Assembly: GCA_037179335.1 (NCBI GenBank)
Contig: JAKZHN010000017.1
Coordinates: forward strand, 124,001-188,000
DNA: 64,000 nucleotides
Source of the DNA: Cyclaneusma minus
Lineage: Eukaryota > Ascomycota > Leotiomycetes > Marthamycetales > Marthamycetaceae
Reading direction: 5' to 3'
Part shown: positions 1 to 10,655 of the stretch, in pieces
How positions within the stretch are numbered: position 1 is the first letter of the stretch
Layout of the letters: every line of letters starts with the position of its first letter
Notes under the pieces: generated by a model
The model's database searches: none
What the model saw: only the letters and a program-made list of their open reading frames with translations
Told to the model about the DNA's origin: nothing
Made by a program: the position numbers and the translations under genes

Positions 1-1198
1 TTCTCGAAAGAGGTAACTTGCGACTGGGCCTTTTTGAGCAATAGCTTGAGTTCTGCCGGACTGAGCTCGGCGTTGACTCTGGCCTTGTTCTTGATGGCTT
101 TTGCTCGCATACCAAATCGCAGAGTACTGACCGTTTCCTCGGCGTTGTAACTACTTGGCGAACAGTTGATGATGAGGGTTGTCCTGCTGTTACCTCCCAA
201 TGACTCTTGTAATATGCGGGTGAGCTTCGAGTCTCGATATGGAATATGTGACGATTTGCCGTCCGTCAGGTTGTTGATGACCATTCCGAGAGCACTCAAA
301 CTCTTGTTGATCTTCTTCGCTTCCTCGAGAGTCTGTCCACTGGCACCGGTCTTGCCGACCTTCTCACTACCAGCCAGATCAACCAAGAAGAGCTGTCCAG
401 ACTTCGCCGATCCCGTCTCAACATTCTTTTGCGTGATGGTGATGACGAAAATTGAATGAGACCGCGAAGATTCGGCGTTCATGTTCGTCGAGGCCACAGC
501 TCTTGAATTTCCTCCTCGTCTCATCACCTCATAGACCTCCTGAACGCTGCTCACATAGATCTCCAGCAGGCCCTTCACATAGACACCCCTGTTCTTCTCC
601 TCGTGCACCGGTAAATTGTCATTCTGTGGCTGCAGCAGATCTCGGATGCGCTCCATATAGATTTCCATGTAGCTCACTCGGACAGTGTACTCGATGGTGC
701 CGGGACTGGACATGATGCTGGCAAAGATCTGTTCGACAATTCTTGGAATCACACCACGGCCCTCGTCATTGTCGATGTCACTACCCATCATGGTGTACGA
801 CTTTCCTGCACCCGTTTGTCCGTAGGCGAACACAGTTCCATTGTAGCCGTTCAGGATATCGTCGACCGTCGATCGGATGGAGAAGTTGAAGACGTCCGAC
901 TGCTTGGAGTTCATGTCGAACACCCGGTCGAAAGTGAAGGAACCGGCGGCATCTTTGCTCTGTCGCGCGCAATCTAGTCAGCAGGCGCTCGTGGGAAGAA
1001 GCATGGCTGCCGCATGGGCAGCAGTAGCAGCAGCAGCAGTAGCAGCAGCGACATTGCTTCTGCAGACAGGCCGCATGGACGTACCTCAAGACTGCAGGTA
1101 TCTTCAGACGCAAACTTCACCACAGGCTGGCCGCCCAACTCGATCTCGGTGCGGTTCTGGGGCCTGAAGCGGGCCACGACTTTGATTTGGTTCGCCAT
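1..1198 (-). CDS. kinA: Kinesin-1 heavy chain, motor domain (partial, cut by window start)
   Basis: Conventional kinesin heavy chain, a plus-end-directed microtubule motor moving vesicles and nuclei in hyphae. Exon 1 is 1198..1085 and encodes the MANQIKVVARFRPQNR start of the motor domain. An intron spans 1084..960 (donor GTACGT, acceptor ACAG, CTGAC branch) and exon 2 runs from 959 off the left edge. Exon 2 carries the P-loop GQTGAGKSYTMM, switch I NMNAESSRSHS, switch II VDLAGSEK and the end of the motor (SLSALGMVINNL, STLRFGMRAKAIKNKA). The split falls at a codon boundary. The stalk and tail lie outside the window. The intron contains a CAG/CTG-type triplet run. Family assignment is firm; kinesin-1 rather than another class rests on the close match to Neurospora NKIN as I remember it. 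Confidence 0.95.
1019..1050. repeat. Imperfect CAG/CTG triplet microsatellite in kinesin intron 1
   Basis: About ten imperfect GCA/GTA triplets lie inside the 125-nt first intron of the kinesin gene. On the coding strand the run reads as CTG with interspersed CTA triplets. It is a typical slippage-prone tract with no coding role. Confidence 0.8.
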
Positions 1199-1801
1199 GG
1201 TGACAAGCTCCAGGGCTCCAGCAGTCCAGTGCTCGTGTGGTGATTTCTGGTGGTGGGATGTCGCTCAGTTGGCGGGCGGAACTTGAGGTTTGGATAAACA
1301 CGCTCGCGTATCGACTAGCGTTTCGCAGGCTGCTAGTGGAATTTTGGGGGTGCTTCCGCAGCCGGGAATGGCTTGGCGACCCCTGAAAGCTGAAGGGAGT
1401 GCCGTCGGCTAGGAGTCGACAGCAGGTATTATTACATGTATTTCTGTTCTTACTACTTCTATTATATATTATTATTTGCTGGGGAGGACAGGCACTCTCG
1501 ATATGTAAACTTTGAATTTTCTGTCACACCACTATGAATGCGCCTCACGGTGTGAATGGCCTGCTGTCTCCCAGCACCAGCTCGGCGGAATGAATTTCAT
1601 TGCGAAAAGATAGAACGCCGTATCCCGCTTTCGAATGCTGCGTGCCCAACTCCAGGAGCAAGGGAAAATTGCAGGCAAAAGGCCCTGCTGCTGTGTCGTG
1701 AAACCCTCCCAACCAGAATGTTGAACACCGTGACGCCCCCCACCATCATCGCCTCGTAACGCGCCCAAGCTTGTACATCTACTCCCGCATAGAACGACCG
1801 A
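1199..1801. other. Intergenic: kinesin upstream and ubc2 downstream region
   Basis: Both flanking genes are on the minus strand, so this stretch is the kinesin promoter and 5'UTR plus the ubc2 3'UTR. A T/A-rich tract lies around 1430-1475. Short ORFs here look like chance reading frames; I see no RNA gene. Confidence 0.6.
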
Positions 1802-2428
1802 CTAATCTTCCCAGCTCTTCTCCACTGTCTCACGAACTCGCTTGGTGTATTCCCTCCTGTTGTCCTTGTACAGGTTCGAGGCCTCAACGTTGGCGGGAGA
1901 GCCCGTGTTGGGGTCGTTCAGCAGACTGTTTTCCATATCAGCGGCGAGTTTCATGCCGGGTTGAGGCAGTGATCTCGGGGGGCAACCAACCTTTGAATAC
2001 TCGTCAAGACGGCCGCCACATCGTACGTCGGGCTCCACCTGTTCTGCAAGATATCCAGGCACAGCTCGCCCGTCGCATACACGTTGGGATGGAACATCTG
2101 CGATATGAATTTTACAGCTGGAGGCTTGTTTGGATACTGCTCCTCGAAATGCATGACTAGTCGAAAGGTGCCATCCTCGAAAGGCGTGTCTGCGGGTCCG
2201 ATGATCACAGCGTTCCTGCGGCATGGAGTCAGTTCATGGCTCCTTCAGACTGCAGAAAATCCGGCATACCAGGTCATGACATTATCGGCGACGGGTGAGG
2301 CGGAGACACCAGCGGGAGGGTCGGTTTGCATGCGCTGGTCGAGGTCAGTGGGACGGATGACGGACTCGGAGTTTGCCACTACTGACCTTGAAATCGCGCA
2401 TCAAACGACGACGAGCCGCGGTAGACAT
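1802..2428 (-). CDS. ubc2: Ubiquitin-conjugating enzyme E2, Rad6/Ubc2 family
   Basis: E2 enzyme that monoubiquitylates histone H2B and PCNA in chromatin regulation and post-replication repair (S. cerevisiae RAD6, Neurospora mus-8, Aspergillus uvsJ). Four exons: 2428..2387, 2334..2270, 2215..1991 and 1925..1802, together exactly 151 codons plus stop, the usual length of filamentous-fungal Rad6 without the acidic yeast tail. Exon 1 encodes MSTAARRRLMRDFK. Exon 3 has the active-site segment FHPNVYATGELCLDILQNRW with the catalytic Cys in GELCLD. The protein ends ETVEKSWED. The introns have GTCAGT, GTATGC and GTTGGT donors. Identification is essentially certain because the core is near invariant in eukaryotes. 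Confidence 0.97.
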
Positions 2429-2646
2429 GATTGCTAGCGAGAGGAAGATGTGCGTGGTGGGCAAGAGAACCGTCCCAGAAGATACAAAGGTCGACGTTAA
2501 TGGTAATGTGTTGATAGAGGGGCAATGCTGCTGTCCGACCGAGATTCCAGGACAGCCGGTGAGCGGAGCCGTGGCTGCCGCCACTGGACCAGACATCCAG
2601 CAACCGCAACAATGACCCACCTAGATGGTCTTTCTTGATCATTATA

Positions 2647-2795
2647 TATACTGATAGTTCTGATTATCAAAAACTTTCTTGATTGCTGGGAAACTTGTTA
2701 ATTACTGGAAACTTTCTTAATCTCTGAAAACATTCTCAACTATTGGAATTAGTATTTCGGATTTTTAAGGAATATTCCATTCCAACTTGTTGAAA
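2647..2795. repeat. AT-rich degenerate array, about 19-bp period
   Basis: Successive units such as TGATTGCTGGGAAACTTGT and TAATTACTGGAAACTTTCT are each 19 nt and align end to end, followed by less exact units ending near AATATTCC. Similar arrays recur elsewhere in the window. Confidence 0.7.
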
Positions 2796-2949
2796 ACAAG
2801 TCTCAAATACCAGGGGAGACAGGATGCTTATAGTCCAACACATCTTTCTACTTTCTTTATCAACTTTTCATTGATAGCGGAAAAGTATATAAATAATATT
2901 TACAAAGTAAGAGACTCTTTGAAGAATTAAAATTAGTCCAAGTAGGAGG

Positions 2950-3169
2950 CTCGTGGTGACTTTCTTCTGTACCTAGGTACGTACTACTCACCTTTGCCCT
3001 TCGGAGACCACTATCCCTAATTATTGAGAATATTCCAAGTGACCAACAATATTCCCAGCAATTAAGAGTATTTCAAGTTTTGAGGGATATCCTTAATAAC
3101 TAGAAAGGCAAGAGTATTTCTAGTAATTGTGAAAGTCGTAGCTGAGCGCACAAGAATGGTCACCACGAG
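2950..3169. mobile_element. Degenerate inverted-repeat element enclosing a 19-bp-period array
   Basis: The left end at 2950-2960 reads CTCGTGGTGAC. The right end at 3131-3169 read on the minus strand gives CTCGTGGTGACCATTCTTG then GCTCAGCTACGACTT. Between them, 3019-3130 holds four to five units of the 19-bp repeat (for example TAATTATTGAGAATATTCC). The same end motif recurs at 40373-40416 and 27591-27618. No transposase and no clear target duplication are visible. It looks like a non-autonomous or decayed DNA element. Confidence 0.5.
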
Positions 3170-3689
3170 GGAGATACATGTACTCAGGAACCCGGGGTTG
3201 CTATCTTGGGGCTCGCTACTATGCAGAGCACACGCGGGCGTCAAAGGCCTAGGCCCAGATAAGCAAGAGGGGTCGAGTACCTTAGTTGTACATGTACATG
3301 ATAGTACTAGGAAGGGAGCAAGGTCAAGGATACTACTAGTCCTCACTACTTTCAAACAATCTATACTTCGTAGTTTCTACTTACAGTTATCCGGGCAGAT
3401 TGCTATGGTTTTGGTCTGTTCAAAACTATAATCTCCAGTTGTAGGCAGCGGCGTCCGATGATGTACTTCGCACCGGGGGTCTTTGGAGATAATTAGTACC
3501 TCCCTATCCATATTTTATTGATGTACGGAGACGCAGAGACTCACTAGTGGTCGATGTTGGTGCTTTGTTCACAGAAGTTGGAACAATAAGTAACAGGTGC
3601 ATTGATTCTTGCGGCAAGACATTGATCCTACTTCCTTCCCCCTGGCCCTTTCTTTTCAATCACTCGCTCCCCCAGGCCGGACCGGAGCA

Positions 3690-4353
3690 ATGGACAGCAT
3701 GCCTCCAAAGCCAAAACTGAATGTCCATTCGTTCCCAAGACCACCACTGCTCGAAAAAACTCCCCGCCACCTGCAGATTAAATGGCAAGGACAGACTATT
3801 GCTGATACCAAAGATGGATACTGGGTCCTAGAGACCACCCATCCGCCTAGTATGATATGTCCACCGTTGCTTTCCCGCCCCCAGCCTCAATCAGAGATGC
3901 TTCTCTCGTGCTATTCCTCTTCCCCTTTCCTCCCTCATTCTCCCTCGCGCTCTCCCCGTCTTCAAACATATATTCCCCTCATGCCACAGATCCCACTCAT
4001 CCAACCACCACTAACAGCCCTGCTCAGCCTACTACTTACCTCGCGCCTCGGCCCTCGTCCCTCTCCTCCCCACTTCGCACAAATCGCTCTGCGAGTGGAA
4101 AGGCGCAGCAACTTACTACTCCATCACCAATCCCACTACCTCGGAAGCCGTGGAAGACCGCATCTGGTCGTATGACGACCCGACTCCCACTTTCCTGCCA
4201 ATAAAGGGCTACTTGAGCTTTTATGCCGGGCCCTGGGACTGCTATGTCGATGGAGAATTGGTGAAGCCGCAGCCTGGAGACTTCTATGGGGGCTGGATGA
4301 CGAGCGATATCGAGGGGAAGGTAAAGGGCGGGCCGGGAACATGGGGCTGGTAG
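3690..4353 (+). CDS. DUF427 domain protein
   Basis: Small protein of 161 residues with one DUF427 domain; the molecular function of this family is not known to me. Exons are 3690..3849 and 4028..4353, joined through a 178-nt intron (donor GTATGA, CTAAC branch, acceptor CTCAG) that keeps frame. Family features are the beta-rich opening around WQGQTIADTKDGYWVLE, a CEWKG motif followed by ATYYS, a central WSYDDPTPTF, and GYLSFYAG with a downstream VDGE. An in-frame ATG at 3609 would add 27 residues; I chose 3690 because the added residues look non-conserved. It is divergent from ubc2 and has no evident functional partner nearby. Confidence 0.8.
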
Positions 4354-6606
4354 TAGTGACTGAGGATTTCGTGTCCTATTGGGCGCCTTCTGTTCTGCTA
4401 TTGAGTAATCTTGAAATTCGAATTCGGGCTTCAGCTCACCAGAAGGATTCCCTCAAAGGTCCGGCAGCGCCCTTTGTGCCAATTCAATGACCCCTCATTC
4501 GTTGGTCGTTCAGCGAAAGCGCAAAAAGCAAGACACAAAGTTGCGACTCACCGACTCTAGTCTCGACTTTTGATGCAGTGTGGTTGATGTGTTCCATATT
4601 CCGGGCGTGGTCCCCACATACCTTTGCATCAGTTTTACTTTTCCGTAACCTTGGGTTCTCAGCGTGTCCTATCTGTTGGTCAGAACAAGTATGCTACTCC
4701 GCCTTCAACGACCCGGTATAGGAACATGCTCAATTGGTTGGTTCTGTCAGTTCGTGAAGCCTTCCGACTCATCAATGGGACGAACTGATCAACCATGAAG
4801 GTCTCCAAAGCCACCCGAGGTAGCCCAGATAATCCGAATCAGCCCGGTAGTTGTGACTTTATCCAGCAACCCGATATGGCCTCGGTTTCTTGGACTGGTC
4901 TCGACAATTGGAAGTCCGAGCTTGTCATTATCTAAATGTACATGTAGTCCTTGTGTCGGAAGACTGAACTCAATCCCCAGCCAAGAAACATGCATACGAC
5001 TCGCAAACGTGGAAGAAAAGTTAGACGACGGACGAGGCGGCTGGCTGAAACCAAGACTTCCCCAAAACACCAACCAGACGATGCAACCAAGAAAAACGCA
5101 GGCAAACCTTCGGGAATCTTGTTTAAAGTCTGGGCCCTCATGCGCGAGGCCAATTGACTTGCAGATTCCTACATGTATGCTCTCAAAGAGTCAAGCAAAC
5201 GCATCGGAGGATGGCATCGTTCTTCAATTCGTAATTATGTAGTCAGTGTAGGTTTGTGCTTCGAAGTTTTGAGTGGGAGGCTCGAACGAGCATGGGGCCC
5301 ACGGCGGTGGGAAAGGGGGCGTTCGACGGCTGTCCACGGGCCGTGAACAAGCTCTCTCAAGGGCGGTCCTGTCAAAACGCTGGCCCGGCGGATCGCTACT
5401 TTGAGGCTTGAGCGGCGTTTCAAACTCCCACCTACTCACGGACAATTTTGAGGTGAAACCGACTGGAGCTCTTCAGATGGAGTAGGAAAACCTCAATGGG
5501 GGATTGGGGAAAGAATAATGTATGTTGATCATATGCTAATCGATCGAATATCAGCCGGCATCAATGTGATACGCATGAGATCCGTAATGAGGGGCCTATG
5601 CGAGGAAGGTCAGAGTCGCACAGGGGGCAAGTTGCTGTCTTTCTCATGTCAGACGGTGGCGCAAGAGCTGTGTCATTGTGTGTACGGAGAATGCTGAGAG
5701 AGACGAGGAGCTTCAAGCTTTGAGCTCTGAGCTGCGTAGCTTCATGTTCGCCGAGCTGAATTCAAGTGGAAAAGTGTCCTAAAGTTTGTCGCCTATTTGG
5801 ATATGCTTTGAAGGATGAAAAGGCTTGATGGCGGGCCGGGCGGAAGAATAAGAATATCGGAGGTGTGGCCCTTACTGGAACTAATATCGAGGCTGCAAAG
5901 GGCGGGTGAATAGCAAAGTAGCCCCTGAGGAATTTGACGTCGGCCACTCTGAATACGACGACGGAGCTTCGATAGAATTCGATGTGGAGTAAATCAGTCT
6001 TCCAAGCTTGGGCCCAATTTGGCTCTGGCTATGTGGTCGTCGAGCTTTTGGCTGCTATTTTGGGGTCTGGCCGTGTATTACATGTACGAAGTGGGCATGG
6101 CGGTGGCCACGCAAGCCGAATGATACCCAATAAATAATAGTCCATCGATGCGGCAATAATTCTTGCGGAGCCGGAACAGCTGGCGTCGTTGCAGCGCCCC
6201 TTGAGCGTCGAACATGAAGTCCCGGGAGATGCCTAAACTTGACCACCCGCCCGATGCGGCTAGCGCCTGACGAGCCCCAGGTGCCCGCTGGGGAAGGCGT
6301 GCCAAGGCGTGCCCCTGCGCGGCCGGAGCGATTGCACGATCTGTCCTTTACTTAAAGCCCGCCCGCCCGCGAATTCGCTGCTCAGCCGTATGACTCTTTG
6401 TTCGCCGTGCTTCTTTGCCCCTAGCCACCGCCACTCGCTATTGGACAACCGCTGCCACCTTCCTGAGGGTCCGTTGCTGCCTGCGCAGCATCCCGCCTGG
6501 GTCGTCCTCTCTCGACCTTGGTCACCCCATACCCTACCACCGAATAAATACCACACTTTCGCACAATCATTATAATATTCAGACACTTTTGATCAGACAA
6601 GTCATC
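4354..6606. other. Long intergenic region upstream of hacA
   Basis: About 2.25 kb without a supportable gene. ORFs at 4853-5242 (+), 4789-5073 (-) and 6260-6586 (-) have no recognisable domains and no consistent codon signal. The part nearest hacA is GC-rich with a short ORF overlapping its likely 5'UTR (separate entry). The region may hold an extended hacA promoter and leader, as is common for this gene. Confidence 0.55.
6390..6575 (+). promoter_or_regulatory. Candidate upstream ORF in the hacA leader
   Basis: An ATG at 6390 opens a 61-codon frame (MTLCSPCFFAPSHRHS...) ending TAA at 6575, 31 nt before the hacA ATG and out of frame with it. Fungal hacA mRNAs are known to carry uORFs that repress translation and are lost from stress-induced shorter transcripts. 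Whether this uORF is inside the transcript cannot be seen from sequence alone. Confidence 0.45.
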
Positions 6607-7800
6607 ATGGAGCCCTCGCCCCCAACGAGTTTGACAGACTCGTTCTGCTCATCGCCTGGCGGCTTCCCCCCCGGCGGCTACGATGGCCCGCTGTTCCCCT
6701 CCAGCAGCTACAACCGGCTAGAAGCCCTCACTCCCGACTACTCCAACGAAGAAAACGACGACATGGAGTCTAACGAGAGCCGGAGTGGCAGTGTCGCTGA
6801 GACTCCGGCTCCTGAAACGAAGCCCGTGAAGAAGCGCAAGTCATGGGGCCAGGAACTCCCGGAGCCAACCACCAATCTTCCTCCCAGGTACGTTGTCTGC
6901 CATTCTGTGCTGTCTGCTCTTACTGACGCCGAGAAGGAAACGCGCAAAGACCGAAGCCGAGAAGGAGCAGCGCCGTGTCGAGCGCGTCCTCCGAAATCGC
7001 AAGGCCGCTCAGTCATCGCGCGAACGAAAGCGTCAAGAGGTCGAGAAACTCGAGGCCGAGAAGAAGTCCGTCGAGATGCACAACATCGACCTCGAAAGAC
7101 GGCTGCAAACCTTACAAAACGAGTGTCTGCAACTTAGGGAGGCTCTGTCGAGATACCAAAATAATTCGACGGCCTTTGGTCAACTCCCTGTCGACACGTC
7201 GTCTCACTACACCCCTTCCCCTACCCTGTCCCAGCCGCTCTTCGGCGGGCAGAGACAAGAATCACAGGGAGGAGCCATCGAGAATAGCCACAACGCTCTA
7301 CAAACAAGTATCAAGGCCGAGAGTCCCGAGGCAGGCCAGACCGTCAACCCGGCTTCCCTGTCACCCTCTCTCAACCCTTCCTCCGCCAACGAGCCATTCA
7401 TGGCCAGCTCATCCGACCTGACACAACATCCTGCCGCGATGTTGTGCGACCTGCAGTGTCAGTCGGAGGAGCAGCGGCCATGGATGGTTCTCATGACCGT
7501 TATCTTAGCTATGATGGCTTCTCAAACTTTCTCCAGTACCCTGATGAACGTCAATCCGGTCCCATTGTCGATACAAACGAGTTCGGTTTTGATGGCATTA
7601 GTGATGTGGATTTTACCCACAGCGGCGTTTTTGACGGCGGGAGACTCTTTGACGACTTCTGCGTCCCTTTCGAGTCCCAGAACGAAGCGCCCGATCTTCA
7701 GTCTCAGGTTCAAGCTTCTGCGACGACTGCTGGCCAGCAGCTCTCATTTGGCGCGTCCCTCGATGGATGCGACGGTGAAGGCAATGCGGTCAACGTCTGA
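6607..7800 (+). CDS. hacA: HacA/Hac1 bZIP transcription factor of the unfolded protein response
   Basis: Master regulator of ER-stress genes. Exon 1 is 6607..6887; a spliceosomal intron spans 6888..6936 (GTACGT donor, CTGAC branch, AAG acceptor). The basic region KRAKTEAEKEQRRVERVLRN with RKAAQSSRERKR is followed by a leucine zipper (residues about 94-160). Near 7454 the message holds an Ire1-type intron: removing 20 nt (about 7454..7473, between CTGCAGTG and GAGCAGCGG) moves translation into the frame ending GASLDGCDGEGNAVNV at 7800, the C-terminal style of fungal HacA. The spliced protein is 374 residues. The exact cut register is unresolved, since four 20-nt registers give the same frame. 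Unspliced mRNA stays open to 8167. A possible uORF precedes it. Confidence 0.93.
7454..7473 (+). promoter_or_regulatory. hacA: Unconventional 20-nt Ire1 intron of hacA (approximate borders)
   Basis: The upstream bZIP frame and the downstream frame encoding the expected C-terminus differ by two bases, which a 20-nt removal reconciles. The left side contains GAC-CTGCAGT-GTC, a 7-nt loop with a short stem matching the CNG|CNGN Ire1 loop rule. The right side contains CAGCGGC, also fitting the rule, but cuts at both ideal positions would remove 21 nt. One border is therefore offset by a base, or my register is off by one. Confidence 0.75.
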
Positions 7801-8167
7801 GCAGCAGCTTCCCTACGACTGTCTTGACGGTGCTGGTTTCGGGGATCGAATGCCAGTCCTCATGACACTTCTCTGGTCTACCCGTATCATTTCCAGTAGA
7901 CATAGTATCATGAGCGAGACGGACGAGGATGAAATTGAGAGTTTGCCGGCGTTAGGAAAAACATCAGGGTCTGAGGAAAATTCTCGCTTTAGCGGGGCGG
8001 CGGAAATGGTGGGAGGACTGGGGAGTTGGGCGTTTAATCATGCGGCGCCATGGCCTTCAGCACTAGCTGAGAAATTCGTGTTTGGTATAACTAGCAGTCT
8101 TGTTCCAAGACATCCTTATCACAATATATACAATGTGAGCCTGTATCATCAAAGTATATCCACATGA
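7474..8167 (+). other. Open reading frame of the unspliced hacA mRNA
   Basis: Without the 20-nt removal, the bZIP frame continues with no stop from the splice site to 8167, about 230 codons. The first part overlaps the spliced C-terminus in another frame; the last 120 codons lie beyond the spliced stop at 7800. Two hydrophobic stretches are visible: WMVLMTVILAMMAS (about 7481-7522) and SVLMALVMWILPTAAFLTA (about 7583-7639). An acidic SETDEDEIESLPALG follows later. Whether the unspliced form is translated is unknown. Confidence 0.5.
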
Positions 8168-8420
8168 ACAAGCCCTCGTGACTACCAGTAGTATAATATA
8201 AAATACCGACTTCCTCGTTGACGACTTCTGTTGTATGGATATATAGAGGACAGTTTTCGCACGAAAATCCGTCCCACAGTTGTACCTCCGGCTCCAATCC
8301 GTATGCCCAGTCCCCTAAGGCAGACCAGGCAGCAGCACCATAAAAACTATGAACTATGCTCCGGTCACCAGACTCCCTCTTTACGCCGTTCGCCATGCAC
8401 CAGATGTCTGCGCAATTTCA

Positions 8421-10226
8421 TTATCCCTTGCGCTCAGCTTCGCCACAAGCAAACCTCCACCTCACATCCTCAAAGCCCACTCTCCTTTTGACGCACACGT
8501 CCACGTCCTCGGCCGGTTTCTTGACGCCCACACCGAACTTCTGAGTCCGCATGGCCGGCACCTTCATCTCCCCTCCCGCCTTCATGCGCACCTCGAAGCC
8601 ATACAGCAACATAGCCGCCAAGCCCACAATCTCGTTGAACGCAAAATAGCGGCCGGGACAAAGATGCTTGCCGCCGCCAAACGGAAAATAGCCCTGCGTC
8701 TGCGCCTTGCGCGCTCTGCTCGACCTAGGCAACTCGTCGCGCTTGATGAAGCGCGTAGCGTCGAAAGAGGCGGCGTCGGCGCCCCAGATGGACGGTGAGA
8801 GGTGTGGCACGCCGGAGGGCATTTGGATGAGGGCGCCTTTCTTGAGCACGTAGGTGTTGTCGAGTAGCGTGTCCTGCGTGACCTCGCGAACCGAGGATTG
8901 GTTGTCTGCCAGGCGGAGCGTTTCGTTGTAAGCGCCGACGAGTAAGGGGCATTCGGTTGCGAACTTCGAGATGTCGATTGTGACCTCGTCTTTGCCGTCT
9001 TCGGAGACAGTGTGCGAAGCGATGGCGGCAATCTCGGCGCGGATGGAGGCTGTGAGGGCGGGGTCGGCGAGAATGTAGGTGAGCAGCCAGAAGCCGCTGG
9101 GCACGGAGTTAGTGTTGGAGACGAAGGGGATGGAGACTTCGAAGAAGCCGAGGTCTTTGTTGGTGAAGCCCCATCTGCGTGCGGCGTTGGCGCGGCCTTG
9201 GGTGAATGTTGAGCTGCCGCTGTCGTAGCCCTTCTCGTAGAAGTCACAGAAGGCGCGTTGGACGGCGATGCGGCCGTAGTGGGCTTTGCGGGCAACGTAT
9301 TTGGAGGCTATACCCGGCATGAGCCAGAGGAGGTCTTCTTCGTAATCCCTGGAGACTTGGGCATTAGTATATAACTTGATCCCCCTTTGTTTCGTTTTTT
9401 GGGCCCATGGTTCTACTAAGGAGATCAAGGCCTTACCAGATGCTTTGTATCAACGAGGCGTCCTTTGCAAAGGGGTTCTCAGACCCGTAGAGGGCGTCTC
9501 CGCTGGCTATGGTGAAGCTATCCCTAACCCACCCATACAACTTCCTTTCCACTTCCTGCGTCCCAATCTCATTGAACACCTCACTCAGCCTGCCCAACAA
9601 TCGACCATTCATCTTGTACAGACTCGGGCCAGGCTGCAGCGTCTCAAACATGGACGTGTTCGCGTCGCGCAAATACGTGGGCTCGTTCGGGTCTGGCGGA
9701 TCATAGCTTAGGATTTCCATGGCCCTTGGAGACAGGTCGAACATCATCTGCGAGTTGCGCAGGACAACGGGCTCGGAGGCAAAGGCTTTGTTTCCCAGGC
9801 ATTTTGCAATCAGGGTTGGGGAGGTTACGATGTAGATCTTCTGACCAAAAATGCTGATGGTATAGATTGGTTTTTGAACTTTCAGACTAGACACCGGGGC
9901 CCGGATTAGCATTTGTTTGATTTATTACATTTGGCTCTGAAGCTAATATACCTTAACTTGGTTAAATAACCAATCTGATAATACAGGATTCCTATTAGGT
10001 GACCAATCACAGGCAATACGGGCTTTTCCAATGGCGGTTCTTGAGAGTCCACTTGAACTACCGAACTTCGCCAATAGAGCAGAGCGACAAAGCCCACAGC
10101 CATAGCAATGAGCAGCGATGGAGAAGTGGTAGCAGTCCAGCTCTGGGAGCTGGCGGGGCTGTTTATGGTAGTCGCGTTCAAGGCAGCACCTAGCACGGGG
10201 AAGTCTAGGTCACGGTAGCCGGTCAT
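8421..10226 (-). CDS. Cytochrome P450 monooxygenase, CYP7/CYP8-like
   Basis: Membrane-anchored haem monooxygenase or isomerase, probably in the ER; the substrate is unknown. Three exons, 10226..9952, 9886..9437 and 9348..8421, encode 550 residues. The N-terminus has an anchor (SLLIAMAVGFVALLYW) and a proline-rich hinge (PPLEKPVLPVIGH). The C-terminal half holds helix K ETLR, the PERF-like region FDATRF and the haem loop FPFGGGKHLCPGRYFA with the axial Cys. The I-helix reads FVSNTNSVPSGFW, without the usual A/G-G-x-D/E-T-T; loss of the Thr is known in CYP7 and CYP8 enzymes. The gene converges on hacA (stop codons 8421 and 7800). No biosynthetic cluster partners are adjacent apart from a decayed oxygenase gene upstream. 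Confidence 0.9.
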
Positions 10227-10655
10227 TTCGAGGTGTAAGAGGGTAGAGAAAGGTGGTCAATGGTAGTCGAATGTCGATGTTAAAAAGAGGATTCGAGAAA
10301 AGACGATAAACAGCTCTAGGCAGCTTGAGCAACTCGGGCTGGGCCGGGCCCAGCACAATAGGGCAGTTCATAGGCGACGGGTGGGCTTGCATTATTAGAT
10401 GTATGTTGTCGGATTGGGTCTTCGATATGGCCTTTGCGGCGGTCGTGATTGGCTTGACATGAGCGTGTAACGTTGGCGCTACTGCCGGACAGCAGGCTAC
10501 CCGATCGAAGGAAACGAGGCTCCCGAGCTGTACACGCGCACTAGTGTCCACTGTCCAAGCCTGATCACAGCGCCGACAATTCCCGAATATGGGAAGGACT
10601 TCGCTGCTAATCCCGAAGTGCTCGATGGAAGACAAAGCTTCCGATTGAAACCACT
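10227..10655. other. P450 upstream region
   Basis: About 430 bp between the P450 start and the end of the decayed oxygenase gene, both on the minus strand. The overlapping ORF 10210-10659 (-) has no recognisable protein features. Confidence 0.5.

Larger units (their letters stand above)
2429..3689. other. Divergent intergenic region with AT-rich repeats
   Basis: Lies between divergently transcribed ubc2 and the DUF427 gene. It holds two AT-rich arrays of about 19-bp period (listed separately) and an inverted repeat around the second one. No convincing ORF or RNA gene is visible. Confidence 0.6.

Noticed and set aside
7454..7474. A 21-nt hacA intron using both ideal CNG|CNG cuts
   Set aside because: Removing 21 nt keeps the frame of the unspliced form and does not reach the expected C-terminus, so 20 nt is preferred.
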